Below, piece by piece: positions 50,495 through 58,846 of a stretch of DNA of 64,000 bases. The position numbers and the translations under genes were made by a program. Each line of letters opens with the position of its first letter. The first letter of the stretch is position 1. Source of the stretch: Mucilaginibacter endophyticus (GTDB lineage Bacteria > Bacteroidota > Bacteroidia > Sphingobacteriales > Sphingobacteriaceae); the NCBI RefSeq assembly GCF_003351025.1, contig NZ_QPCG01000002.1:1-64000 (forward strand), in the 5' to 3' direction. Under the pieces are notes generated by a model. It was not told the origin of the DNA and ran no database searches. It worked only from the letters and a program-made list of their open reading frames with translations.

Positions 50495-50623
50495 ATGACA
50501 CTTTGGAAAGGCAAAGCCATTAGTAGCCAATGGAAACGTAAAACCCGAAAGGGCAGCAAAGCTACCATCCCATGGGTGAAATACATGTGCAGGGAGTTAC
50601 ACCCGAAAAGAGAAAATGAGTAA
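50495..50623 (+). CDS. Small basic protein (42 aa)
   Basis: ATG 50495 is preceded by AAAAGGAG. The frame reads MTLWKGKAISSQWKRKTRKG and ends VKYMCRELHPKRENE; 15 of 42 residues are Lys or Arg or His. A 21-codon frame (50426-50491) ends just before it, so the ribosome site may be reached by coupling. It could be an RNA- or DNA-binding phage peptide. Confidence 0.5.
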   Translation: MTLWKGKAISSQWKRKTRKGSKATIPWVKYMCRELHPKRENE

Positions 50624-50649
50624 TGGCAGTCGGGAAAGTACCGGCAAAT

Positions 50650-50723
50650 GGGGTTGTAGCTCAGCTGGCTAGAGCGCCTGCCTTGCACGCAGGATGTCAA
50701 CGGTTCGAATCCGTTCTTCTCCA
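50650..50723 (+). tRNA. tRNA-Ala-like (anticodon TGC)
   Basis: The structure is GGGGTTG-TA-GCTC..., anticodon stem CCTGC-CTTGCAC-GCAGG, T-arm AACGG-TTCGAAT-CCGTT and discriminator A. The acceptor stem has two T-T mismatches and there is no encoded CCA. Anticodon and T-arm are convincing. Confidence 0.72.
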
Positions 50724-50730
50724 CATAAAT

Positions 50731-50947
50731 GCATACCGTTAGGTTCGGGTCAGGCCAGTTAATAATTACGTAATAAACCTGGATTAGCGTTTGAAATCGT
50801 CCCGGTTATCGCGCCTAACGGCATGCAAAATATTGTACTGTGAGGTAATTGCTCCATGAAACCGTGTGCATCCCGCTTGATGCAATGAGAACTACCATAA
50901 TGCGCTATTGAGTCCCTCACAGGGCAAAGTTTATCAACTCAATAGCG
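50731..50947 (+). ncRNA. Structured non-coding region after tRNA-Ala
   Basis: GCATACCGTTAGG (50731-50743) and CCTAACGGCATGC (50814-50826) are complementary except one base. CGCTATTGAGT (50903-50913) and ACTCAATAGCG (50937-50947) are perfectly complementary, with CCCT/AGGG inside. No reading frame is convincing from 50724 to 51149, so RNA folds are the best explanation for this stretch. Confidence 0.45.
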
Positions 50948-51149
50948 ATAACCAGCGTGAGCAATGTAATGCATTCAGCGCCATGGTAGGAATAGCACAA
51001 CAAAGAGCTGGGTAACACCGGCTTTTGTTGGTAGTAACACATGGCTTCGGAGGGCCAATGATATGAAACGCTAATTTAATCAAACTACCATCGTATTTAA
51101 GGGTCAGCCATTGTGCTGGCCTTTGTCAGTAAACAATAACTCAATTTTT

Positions 51150-51467
51150 ATGCGTAGAAATTACACAAAAAATCTATTACTGAGCGGCCTTGCATTGGCT
51201 GGCTTAGCCGGTGCCGGTCAAGTTGCATCAGCACATTCACAATCAGCAGCCAGTACAGTTGAGTACAAAGCCACCAATGAGCGTAAAGCTAAGAAATCAA
51301 AGATTGCTGTTAACGATGTGACCGGTGGGCTCGACTTTGCTCCAATGTTGCCAAAGTTAGGTATGTCACCTAAAGAGTATGGGCTGCGTTACGGCAGTGG
51401 CGGTACCAAGCGTAGCAACCGGTTAAGGTATTCGCATAATGCTAAGGTTAAAAGGAGGAAAGTATAG
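51150..51467 (+). CDS. Small secreted basic protein
   Basis: The 105-aa protein is started at ATG 51150 (MRRNYTKNLLLSGLALAGLA). It has a signal peptide with a likely cut near VASAHS and a strongly basic C-terminus (KRSNRLRYSHNAKVKRRKV). The tail is repeated in the broken gene just downstream. A surface, holin-antiholin or DNA-binding role is open. Confidence 0.65.
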   Translation: MRRNYTKNLLLSGLALAGLAGAGQVASAHSQSAASTVEYKATNERKAKKSKIAVNDVTGGLDFAPMLPKLGMSPKEYGLRYGSGGTKRSNRLRYSHNAKVKRRKV

Positions 51468-51664
51468 TGAAGATGCGCGCATTAGCAGGCCTTGCAATAG
51501 CTTCACTACTGTCTGGCGGTAAAGGCTTAGGTTTTATTGCACCTACAGAGGCTAATCGGGGATGGAATGGGTTTGTTTGAGACAGTATCAAGAAACAACA
51601 GAAACATACTAACAGGCTTAGGTGCAAGCACAATGCCAAACTTAAGCGCCGTAAATCAAAATAG
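51467..51664 (+). pseudogene. Paralogue of the basic secreted protein with an in-frame TGA
   Basis: GTG 51467 (AAAGGAGGA upstream, overlapping the previous stop) or ATG 51473 opens a frame MRALAGLAIASLLSGGKGLG that meets TGA at 51578. The same frame then continues KKQQKHTNRLRCKHNAKLKR to TAG 51662, matching the tail of the preceding protein (NRLR..HNAK.KRRK). It is a nonsense-disrupted gene or a readthrough case. Confidence 0.6.
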
Positions 51665-51685
51665 TAAACATTTTAAATTCATTTA

Positions 51686-51931
51686 ATGAGCACCATCACA
51701 CAAATAATAAAAAATTCAGCTGTTAACGGAGTTATCAGCATTGACAAGGCATTAAAGATCGCGGCCACGCTGGATCAGGAGCGGGAAGAAACTGCAGCAC
51801 TGCTCAAAAAGTGCGAAAAGAACGTTGGCATGTATCTGGGGGAGGAGATCAATGTTCACCTGGCTAACATGAACGGTACCAGGTTCAGCGCTGTAGATTA
51901 TCATTACGAAATCCCAAACGGGGAGCAATAA
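51686..51931 (+). CDS. Small phage protein
   Basis: This 81-aa protein has an N-terminal helix and a short coiled coil (TLDQEREETAALLKKCEKNV). No motif is recognised. It lies 1 bp before the 53-aa membrane protein gene and may be translated with it. Confidence 0.5.
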   Translation: MSTITQIIKNSAVNGVISIDKALKIAATLDQEREETAALLKKCEKNVGMYLGEEINVHLANMNGTRFSAVDYHYEIPNGEQ

Positions 51932-51932
51932 C

Positions 51933-52094
51933 ATGGAAACATTAAAAGAAATACTTCATTACTTGCTGATTTTCGGCGGGGTGATGGCTGGCATATTGGT
52001 ACTGTACATCATTTATGTTATAGCTGTTATCACCTGGCTGTACTACAATCTGCCAATAGAAGATAATGACCGCGACGAGCGGTTGCATTTGTAA
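51933..52094 (+). CDS. Single-pass membrane protein (53 aa), holin-like size
   Basis: METLKEILHYLLIFGGVMAG begins a hydrophobic segment of about 33 residues, long enough for one or two transmembrane passes, and the tail is acidic/basic (EDNDRDERLHL). Size and charge distribution would suit a small holin or spanin-like protein, but no lysis enzyme is seen beside it. Confidence 0.5.
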   Translation: METLKEILHYLLIFGGVMAGILVLYIIYVIAVITWLYYNLPIEDNDRDERLHL

Positions 52095-52131
52095 TTCACT
52101 AACCCCATGTGTGGGGTAAAAATAGAAAAAG

Positions 52132-52767
52132 ATGAAACTTAAATTACTTGATTTATATTGTTGTCAAGGTGTTGGCGGTTATGGATTTGAATTGGCCGGA
52201 TTTGATGTTACAGGAGTAGATTTATTTCCGCAGCCTAAACATCCCGGGGAATTTATTCAGGCCGATGCCATTGAATATGTTTTGGCACATGGCCATGAAT
52301 ATGATTATATCCATGCTTCACCTCCTTGCCAAGATGCTTCAATGGCATCTATGCAATTCAGGGTTGCCGGCAAAGAATACCCTAAGTTAATAGAGGCCAC
52401 ACGTGCCGCACTCATCGAAGTTGATAAGCCATATGACATTGAAAATGTTCCTGGCGCTGCTTTGATTAACCCCATTTTATTATGTGGTTCAATGTTTGGT
52501 ATCCCCACTTACAGGCATCGTTTGTTTGAATCTAATTGGGATTTACAACAGCCGTTGCATTTAAAACATGTTGCTAAAAATGCAAAAATGGGCCGTGCTA
52601 TAAAAGACGGTGAATTTATACAGTACGTAGGCCACTTTTCAGGCGTTAAACATGTGCAGGAATTTACTGGCGCTCACTGGGCAGATCAATACGGGTTAGC
52701 TCAATCTATTCCACCTCAATACACAAAATACATTGGCGAACAATTTTTAAAAACCTTAACCCCATGA
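52132..52767 (+). CDS. C5-cytosine DNA methyltransferase (compact phage type)
   Basis: The 211-aa protein has motif I LLDLYCCQGVGGYGFELAGF, motif IV HASPPCQDAS with the catalytic Cys, motif VI DIENVPGA and motif VIII YRHRLFES. It is much shorter than host enzymes, as usual for phage methyltransferases. Unlike the 33486 protein it keeps the canonical PCQ. It overlaps the next gene by 4 bp. Confidence 0.88.
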   Translation: MKLKLLDLYCCQGVGGYGFELAGFDVTGVDLFPQPKHPGEFIQADAIEYVLAHGHEYDYIHASPPCQDASMASMQFRVAGKEYPKLIEATRAALIEVDKPYDIENVPGAALINPILLCGSMFGIPTYRHRLFESNWDLQQPLHLKHVAKNAKMGRAIKDGEFIQYVGHFSGVKHVQEFTGAHWADQYGLAQSIPPQYTKYIGEQFLKTLTP

Positions 52768-53372
52768 ATTTCAACAACGCAACACACATAACCTGCGCTA
52801 ACGGTTTGGCCGTGCCAGAAAATCCAAATAGCATGTTTATTAACTTGGGGCTAACAGCGCCACCGCCTAATCCTGCCTATAAGCAATTTGAACATTGGCT
52901 ATCTCAACAACCCGAACTCCATTGCTCGCATGAACTATCCGGCACATATCCGGTTGATGAGTTTGGGGAAGTGGCAACACAGTGTTTTCATAATGATTAT
53001 AGGTGGGTTACTATTCCTAATGCGTGGATACAAACTTCAGATCAGGCTACACAATATAATATCAACACGCGCCAATTTCTACCATACATAGGGCCAAAGA
53101 AGCAGGAAAGTGAGCCGAAAGCTAACTGTAATGGGTGCGGTAAAGAAATATTGAACGGTGAAATATTCTATACAGTTGATAATGGTGATGATTATTGTTC
53201 TGATTGTTATTATGCGATATTATCAGATGATGAATCAAGCGGACGTTTAGATACTGAGCCCGCCACCCCTGAACAAAAGGGAGTGGAGCAGGGGGAAGAA
53301 AAGCCAGTTAAAATAACTTTTGGCATACAGCCAACACATTTAAAGGCTATCAACGATTTACTTGCCAAGTAG
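52764..53372 (+). CDS. Phage protein with a small zinc finger
   Basis: The 202-aa protein has CNGCGKEILNGEIFY...DYCSDCYY near residues 127-152, a LIM-like or treble-clef zinc site. An N-terminal half with SQQPELHCSHELSGTYPVDE and an acidic C-terminus flank it. The overlap with the methyltransferase gene suggests joint translation; function unknown. Confidence 0.55.
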   Translation: MNFNNATHITCANGLAVPENPNSMFINLGLTAPPPNPAYKQFEHWLSQQPELHCSHELSGTYPVDEFGEVATQCFHNDYRWVTIPNAWIQTSDQATQYNINTRQFLPYIGPKKQESEPKANCNGCGKEILNGEIFYTVDNGDDYCSDCYYAILSDDESSGRLDTEPATPEQKGVEQGEEKPVKITFGIQPTHLKAINDLLAK

Positions 53373-53411
53373 GATGCAATTGAAACAGGCGACAAAACTC
53401 ACCATAGCGTT

Positions 53412-53528
53412 ATGCTTTACAGCGAACACTTTTGGCAAGAAATCGGCAGCCAAATTGGCTGGCTTCCGTTTACAATCGCTTTACACTATTTCAAATATTT
53501 AGCTAAACAAAACCACACCCAACAATGA
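53412..53528 (+). CDS. Possible small protein (38 aa)
   Basis: The frame reads MLYSEHFWQEIGSQIGWLPF and ends YFKYLAKQNHTQQ, overlapping the next gene start by ATGA. A competing frame (53374-53502, MQLKQATKLTIALCFTANTF...) overlaps it in another phase. I prefer the coupled one, at low confidence. Confidence 0.35.
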   Translation: MLYSEHFWQEIGSQIGWLPFTIALHYFKYLAKQNHTQQ

Positions 53529-54073
53529 AAACACCATTAGAAATAATAAACGAGATTAGTCCTAATCGCCCATGGAATGAGCGAGGTAAAACTGATGACA
53601 TGATTATTAGGTGCATGATCCGTTATCACAATCAATTTTTAGAATTGAACAATGCTGCAACCCCAACCGAGTCAGAAATAAATGAGGCGGCAACAGATGC
53701 AATGATGCGTACAGATCAGGAATATGATGGCGAAAGCGATTATATAAATGGATTCAAAGAATGTGTTAAATGGCTTCAAAACTACCAAACACAGGGCAGC
53801 GAGAAGCCGGTAGAAAATTCATTACTAATTGATGCCTGTAAATATGGATACGAATACCATGCTAAAACTCAATTCCCTGAAATGTCATTTGAGGAAAACT
53901 GTAAAAATAACTTTCTCCAACATTCATCTAACTGGCAAGCCTCCCAACCCAATCCGGCTATAGCCGTGATTGAGGCGGAGATGAATGAGTTAAAAATTAA
54001 TGGAGGATTAAGAGCAAGTGCCACCATATTAGTTTTAGAAACCATACTTAAGAAGATAAAGGGATTAAAATGA
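53525..54073 (+). CDS. Phage protein of unknown function
   Basis: This 182-aa acidic protein contains ESEINEAATDAMMRTDQEYD and GFKECVKWLQNY, features of the variable accessory phage proteins that describe no known enzyme. It overlaps the following gene by 4 bp. Confidence 0.5.
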   Translation: MKTPLEIINEISPNRPWNERGKTDDMIIRCMIRYHNQFLELNNAATPTESEINEAATDAMMRTDQEYDGESDYINGFKECVKWLQNYQTQGSEKPVENSLLIDACKYGYEYHAKTQFPEMSFEENCKNNFLQHSSNWQASQPNPAIAVIEAEMNELKINGGLRASATILVLETILKKIKGLK

Positions 54074-54387
54074 CAGACAATCAAAGACAGGCACATTTCG
54101 ATGCCTCACACCAAAGAAAATTAGGCTCATTCAAGAAAAGAGTTGAGCATGATTATGTTTATCCATCAATAGATGAGTTTAAGGACAAATTATTAAATGC
54201 CTCTCCTGTGTTCATATGGAACGATATGTATTCATCGAAAAAACACCTGTATGAAGTTACAAAGCTAATGAGAAACGATGGCGTAACTTTATTTTGCACT
54301 GCATGGGCTGACAAAACCCCAAAAGAATACACATGGCTTCAATTTTATAAGTTATTAAAAAATGGGATGCAATACATTCGATATTAA
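54070..54387 (+). CDS. Small phage protein
   Basis: The 105-aa protein (MTDNQRQAHFDASHQRKLGS; AWADKTPKEYTWLQFYKLLK) is unrecognised. It is coupled by ATGA to the gene before and overlaps the next by 26 bp. Confidence 0.5.
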   Translation: MTDNQRQAHFDASHQRKLGSFKKRVEHDYVYPSIDEFKDKLLNASPVFIWNDMYSSKKHLYEVTKLMRNDGVTLFCTAWADKTPKEYTWLQFYKLLKNGMQYIRY

Positions 54388-54547
54388 AGAAGATATAACA
54401 ATTGAATTTTATTACACTAAAGCCAAATATAAAGGCAGACAGGAAATAAAAATCAAGCAAGTTTATATCCAATTTGGAGAAACAATTATAGTTTCATCAA
54501 ATAATGTTGAGTATCAATTATCAGAATTAACAGACTTTAGTTTTTAA
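54362..54547 (+). CDS. Small phage protein
   Basis: The 61-aa beta-rich protein (EFYYTKAKYKGRQEIKIKQV) overlaps the previous gene. Unknown function. It is AT-rich like its neighbours. Confidence 0.45.
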   Translation: MGCNTFDIKEDITIEFYYTKAKYKGRQEIKIKQVYIQFGETIIVSSNNVEYQLSELTDFSF

Positions 54548-54605
54548 GAAATGAAACCCCCAATAACCCTTTACCACCCGACAAAAAAAATAGTAAATTA
54601 GCTAT

Positions 54606-54836
54606 ATGACCGTAGATGAATTACAAGACTTCTTTTCTAAAGTAAAGCTCGAGGGTCCAATACAACTTGGCCCAGGTGAACAAATAGTGAACCCAGATAT
54701 TTTTTTGGAAGGGCACTTTAATGTGGTTAAAAATTATGGAACAGACTCTCAAATGTCTGTGCCATTTATAGCCAGGCTAACTAAAGTATATAATTTGATC
54801 AAAGCTGGCCAGGTTAGCGTTATTTACCTGGAATAA
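54606..54836 (+). CDS. Small phage protein
   Basis: The 76-aa acidic protein (MTVDELQDFFSKVKLEGPIQ; SVPFIARLTKVYNLIKAGQV) is of unknown function. It ends the accessory operon before the promoter at 54978. Confidence 0.5.
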   Translation: MTVDELQDFFSKVKLEGPIQLGPGEQIVNPDIFLEGHFNVVKNYGTDSQMSVPFIARLTKVYNLIKAGQVSVIYLE

Positions 54837-54977
54837 TCGAGACGAAAGGCCATTTATTTTGAAAGTCAGTGAGGTTGGTATAAAATGTGTTCGCAGCCTT
54901 TGTTAGCGGCCCTGTTTGGTTACCATCGCTAAATATAGCTGTAAAATGAGTTGGTATAAAAAACTTTTAAATCGCTA

Positions 54978-55009
54978 TTGACTTTACTAAAATTTTTAGC
55001 ATAACTTTG
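54978..55009 (+). promoter_or_regulatory. Promoter of the UmuD/UmuC-like operon
   Basis: TTGAC (54978-54982) and TAACTTTG (55002-55009) with 19 nt between them fit a Bacteroidetes promoter. It lacks the palindromic element used elsewhere in the phage, so this operon may be controlled separately, for example during lysogeny or DNA damage. I see no evident SOS box. Confidence 0.6.
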
Positions 55010-55027
55010 TATTGTAAATCAAAAGCA

Positions 55028-55510
55028 ATGGAAAAGTTCGTAATTATCAAGGAGAAAGACGAAGATATTATCTGCCACGCGGGTAGTGATCTGAAAATTT
55101 TTGTTTACACCGGTCGCCAGCTGGGTGACGGCGACAACTATGAAAACATTGATTACATTAATATATTCCCTAAAGATGTAAGTAAACAAAACATCCACCT
55201 TAAGATCGATAAAATAACGCCAGAGGCTATTCTTGAAGACCGTGCAAAGCATCAATTAATCCAGGATGGCTTCAACTTCTATGCAGCTAAAGAGTTTGAT
55301 GGAGAAGGCGTAATGTTCTATCAAAAACCAGATCCAGAATTTCAGATACCTGTTGCCGAACAGTTAAATCATTATGATTTAAAACACATTCCCCTTATTG
55401 AAGAACACGAACTGGGCCCAGATCTAATAGAAGAAGAATGCTCCCCAGAATTATGGGCATATTTAAAAGGCAAAGAAAATAAGGATAGTGAGGACGATTT
55501 TGCCTTTTAA
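55028..55510 (+). CDS. Unknown protein heading the UmuDC-like operon
   Basis: I choose ATG 55028 (MEKFVIIKEKDEDIICHAGS), 19 bp after the -7 box, giving 160 aa. It is acidic, with an unusual C-terminus DSEDDFAF that resembles an SSB-type acidic tail. It is 2 bp before the UmuD-like gene, so a role in damage tolerance is likely. Confidence 0.5.
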   Translation: MEKFVIIKEKDEDIICHAGSDLKIFVYTGRQLGDGDNYENIDYINIFPKDVSKQNIHLKIDKITPEAILEDRAKHQLIQDGFNFYAAKEFDGEGVMFYQKPDPEFQIPVAEQLNHYDLKHIPLIEEHELGPDLIEEECSPELWAYLKGKENKDSEDDFAF

Positions 55511-55512
55511 AT

Positions 55513-56016
55513 ATGGTAGTCAAAGTTTACAGGCGCGGTGAGATTGGCGAAGGCAGGCCGCTTGCAGGCTTTTGGTTACATGCAGCATTTGAAAGCCCGG
55601 GCACCGATTACGAGGAAGACAGGATCAGCCTTGATGACTACGTCAGCGACTACCCGCACGCTGTTTACTACGTCAAGGTTATTGGTGATTGCATGGAATA
55701 CTCAGGGATTGAGAGTCACGACCTCTTAGTTGTAGACCGGCACCTGACACCGGTTAACGGCGACGTTATCGTTGGGGTGCTTAACGGCAACCATATTATC
55801 GCATGCTACATTGAGTTCGAGGGCAAATGGTTCCTGATGCCGGATAATCCCAAATACAACCCTCACTTAATTAATGAATTTGATCAATTTACCATAGAGG
55901 GAGTTATCCCGCATAGCATATTAAATCAAAGGAGGCAAAACAGTGTACGCGTTAATCGACTGCAACAACTTTTACGTATCCTGCGAGCGGGTATTCCAGC
56001 CAGAGCTGAGGGGTAA
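55513..56016 (+). CDS. UmuD-like S24 protein lacking the catalytic dyad
   Basis: The 167-aa protein aligns over its length with UmuD: GFWLHAAFESPGTDYEEDRI, YVKVIGDCMEYSGI, LLVVDRHLTPVNGDVIVGVL. Residue 60 is Cys instead of the catalytic Ser, residue 97 is Ala instead of Lys, and the Cys-Gly cleavage site is absent (Ala-Ala). It probably cannot self-cleave, so it would modulate the polymerase in one fixed form. It overlaps umuC by 74 bp. Confidence 0.8.
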   Translation: MVVKVYRRGEIGEGRPLAGFWLHAAFESPGTDYEEDRISLDDYVSDYPHAVYYVKVIGDCMEYSGIESHDLLVVDRHLTPVNGDVIVGVLNGNHIIACYIEFEGKWFLMPDNPKYNPHLINEFDQFTIEGVIPHSILNQRRQNSVRVNRLQQLLRILRAGIPARAEG

Positions 56017-57223
56017 AGCTGGCGTAGTACTTTCCAATAATGATGGATGCGCGATCGCGCGAAGCCAGGAGGCTAAGGATATGGGTATCAAAATGGGTAC
56101 CCCTTTTTTTGAGCTGCAAAAACTGGTAGATGATGGTAAACTATGGTGGCGCTCTTCCAACTACAGCCTTTACCAGGATATGATGCGCCGGATCACTCAC
56201 ATAGTTGGCGAGATGTGGCCTGAAATTGAAATTTACAGTATTGACGAAAGCTTTTGCGATCTTACCATGTTTAAGACTCAGGATCTGGGAGCAATGGCCA
56301 TTGAACTACGTCGAAGAATATTACAATACACCGGTGTGCCGGTATGTGTCGGCATCGGCCCCAGTCGTACATTGGCCAAGGTAGCCAACCGGGTAGCCAA
56401 AAAGCACTTTAAAGACATAGGAGTGTATCATATAAAGGATGATACAACCAGGTGCTTTGCATTGCAAAATTTATCAATTGAAGATGTGTGGGGCGTTGGA
56501 CCGAAAACGGCTGACAAGCTGATCCGGATCGGAGTGAACACTGCCTGGGACTTTGCCGAAATAAAAAGTTACGAGTATGTCCAGGATCGCTTTACCATTA
56601 CAGGCCTTCGCACATGGTATGAGCTAAACGGGAAATCAGTACTTAGTATGGAATATCTTCCTCCGGAAAAAAAAGGTATCTGCACGGGCCGAAGCTTTGG
56701 ACAGAAGACTGACGATTACCGGGTGATCGAGGACGCTCTTGCTGCGTTCGTACAAAATTCAGCCCCGAAACTTCGCACGCAGAAAACATTGTGCGGTCAG
56801 CTGCAGGTATTTCTAATGACGAGCCAGTTTGAAGTTGTGCATAAATTAAAAAGCGCTGCTTACAGCATGGATCTTGCTATACCTACAAATATAACTCAGG
56901 AGCTACTGCGTTATGCTATTGAATGCCTCAACAGGATCTATCGGCCGGGTTACCCATATCAAAAGGTAGGCGTGTTCATGACCAAATTTACTCCTGAATC
57001 CGCCAGGCAAACTTATTTAATGGAAGACATGGCTAAGCGGGATAAACTTTTAAAAATATCCAAGCTGGCCGATAAGGTAAACAATCAAATGGGACATAAT
57101 TTGCTGCGTTTTGCTGCGATGGGTTACGAGCAAGCCTGGAAGATGAGACAAGGGTATTTAAGCAAAAGGTATACTACAAGGGTTGAAGAATTGTTGATAG
57201 TTAATTTGGAGTTTCGAAAGTAA
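55943..57223 (+). CDS. Y-family DNA polymerase (UmuC-like)
   Basis: The 426-aa protein starts at GTG 55943 behind AAAGGAGG. It has the Y-family set: MYALIDCNNFYVSCERVF, YSIDESFCDL (catalytic Asp-Glu), VCVGIGPSRTLAKVANR, and the UmuC C-terminal domain. It would perform translesion synthesis with the UmuD-like protein. Carriage inside the structural module of a phage is uncommon. Confidence 0.92.
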   Translation: MYALIDCNNFYVSCERVFQPELRGKAGVVLSNNDGCAIARSQEAKDMGIKMGTPFFELQKLVDDGKLWWRSSNYSLYQDMMRRITHIVGEMWPEIEIYSIDESFCDLTMFKTQDLGAMAIELRRRILQYTGVPVCVGIGPSRTLAKVANRVAKKHFKDIGVYHIKDDTTRCFALQNLSIEDVWGVGPKTADKLIRIGVNTAWDFAEIKSYEYVQDRFTITGLRTWYELNGKSVLSMEYLPPEKKGICTGRSFGQKTDDYRVIEDALAAFVQNSAPKLRTQKTLCGQLQVFLMTSQFEVVHKLKSAAYSMDLAIPTNITQELLRYAIECLNRIYRPGYPYQKVGVFMTKFTPESARQTYLMEDMAKRDKLLKISKLADKVNNQMGHNLLRFAAMGYEQAWKMRQGYLSKRYTTRVEELLIVNLEFRK

Positions 57224-57263
57224 ATGCAATTTAATTACCTTGTCTAATAATTTTCATTTAAAT

Positions 57264-58151
57264 ATGACTCAACCGAAACCTAATTCAACCAGGCCTACAT
57301 ATTCTAAACAAGACCTGACAATCATTCAATATTTTCTTGCTTTTCAACTTTTAAACATGATTTTATGGAGCTTTATTGCCGAAAAATATTATGGGTTAGC
57401 ATGGTCATCGGTTGTGTTATCAATCGCATTATTATTATTTTTCGTTGGTAAAAACACAAGATTCAGGTCGTTACTCCGAGCTATTTCAATTCTAATATTC
57501 TTTCATATGTTGGTTTTTCCTTGGATTTATTTAACAATAATAACAGTTAATCCAAATGCAATTGTAATTGATAATGATATATTTAGCAGCGTAAACTCTC
57601 AACTTAAAGCAGATATCAAAGAAAATTACCGGCCTGAAGAAATCGAGCGAAGTTTAGATATGTTAAACAGAATGGATAGCAGTAAGGAGATTAAAAATTT
57701 TAAGCTTGATTGGCTAATTTCAGGAAACTTATACTTTATAGATGGGTATGCACTAAAAATCACAAACTCAGAAATCCCTGAAAGAAATTGGAGTAACCTG
57801 ACAATATATGACAAGTCTGGGCGCTTGATAGAGGACTTCGGCTTTAAGAACTATGATTTTTTATCTGGCGATATCGATGACGGAACATTACACGACTTAT
57901 TAAGTAAAATGATCAATGATACCAAATCGAAGCAAAAGAGTTATTTGTCAGAAACTTTAAAGATAAAGAACAAAGAGATTTGGACATACGACCGGATACT
58001 ACCTTACTCAATAAATATTTTCAATTCAAAAACGATAAAGCCAATTTCCGGCTTCGCCAATATATTGGTGTTCTTACATCAGATATTTGTAGTGGTATTA
58101 ACTCTTGGGACTATCGCCGCATTAACTCGAGACATCTTGATGAAAAAGTGA
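57264..58151 (+). CDS. Membrane protein of unknown function
   Basis: I choose ATG 57264 (MTQPKPNSTR), 295 aa; a TTG at 57240 also opens the frame. Three N-terminal transmembrane helices, a soluble middle of about 150 residues and one C-terminal helix (NILVFLHQIFVVVLTLGTIA) are predicted. It may be an envelope or lysogenic conversion protein. The AT content is higher than that of umuC. Confidence 0.6.
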   Translation: MTQPKPNSTRPTYSKQDLTIIQYFLAFQLLNMILWSFIAEKYYGLAWSSVVLSIALLLFFVGKNTRFRSLLRAISILIFFHMLVFPWIYLTIITVNPNAIVIDNDIFSSVNSQLKADIKENYRPEEIERSLDMLNRMDSSKEIKNFKLDWLISGNLYFIDGYALKITNSEIPERNWSNLTIYDKSGRLIEDFGFKNYDFLSGDIDDGTLHDLLSKMINDTKSKQKSYLSETLKIKNKEIWTYDRILPYSINIFNSKTIKPISGFANILVFLHQIFVVVLTLGTIAALTRDILMKK

Positions 58152-58173
58152 TACCTATTAATCACAGGCAATA

Positions 58174-58845
58174 TTAATTACTGTTTTCTGGCAATATAAG
58201 ATCCGAATTATTGTTCCTCACGTTGTTCACGTCCTTGCTAACCCTATGTAAATCCATTTCAACTTCAGGAAACGGATCGCACAGCGACATAATATCGCTT
58301 ATTGGTACTCCTCCCTTTAGCCAAATAGATTCCTCCTCTTTAGATAATATTACTGGCATCCGGTCATGAAACTGTCCGACCGTGCCATTGGGGGCCGTGG
58401 TCATTATCGTAAATGACTTGTACCATTCTTGTGACGCAGGATCTTTCCACCATGAGTAAAGGCCGGCAAAAGAAAATGTCGGCCTTTCCGGCAAAAAGAA
58501 TCGGTATGGTAGCTTTTCTTTGCCTACAGTTTCCCATTCGTAAAACGAGTTGACAAGTACCAGGCATCGCTTATTCTTTTCGATCAACGGCTTAAATGAC
58601 GGCTTCTCCAATGCAGACTCGCTTCGAGCGTTCAATAATGAATAACCTACTTTTTTATCCTTTGCCCAATGTGGCACCAGGCCGAAGTGATATTGTTGAA
58701 TAATGTCGGGATGATCAGCTGTTATAACACAGGCTTTGTTAGTTGGAGCAATATTCCAGTTACGAACATATTCCTCTTGCATTTTGGCGGCATAGGCCTG
58801 TTCAATTTCTTTTTCTGAGGCCTCTAGGACGTAGCGTGCGCACAT
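58174..58845 (-). CDS. SRAP (YedK/HMCES-type) abasic-site protein
   Basis: The 223-aa protein starts MCARYVL, with Cys2 as the DNA-crosslinking residue, followed by NWNIAPTN, LVNSFYEW (catalytic Glu) and QFHDRMP (catalytic His). SRAP proteins shield abasic sites in single-stranded DNA. It runs opposite to umuC but in the same damage-tolerance block. Confidence 0.9.
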   Translation of the reverse strand: MCARYVLEASEKEIEQAYAAKMQEEYVRNWNIAPTNKACVITADHPDIIQQYHFGLVPHWAKDKKVGYSLLNARSESALEKPSFKPLIEKNKRCLVLVNSFYEWETVGKEKLPYRFFLPERPTFSFAGLYSWWKDPASQEWYKSFTIMTTAPNGTVGQFHDRMPVILSKEEESIWLKGGVPISDIMSLCDPFPEVEMDLHRVSKDVNNVRNNNSDLILPENSN

Positions 58846-58846
58846 A

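Noticed and set aside
50724..51149. A third tRNA gene after tRNA-Ala
   Set aside because: I looked for another cloverleaf and found only long inverted repeats without an anticodon arm or T-loop.
51467..51664. Alternative genetic code with TGA as Trp
   Set aside because: Many genes of the same prophage end in TGA with immediate overlap to the next start, so TGA is a stop here.
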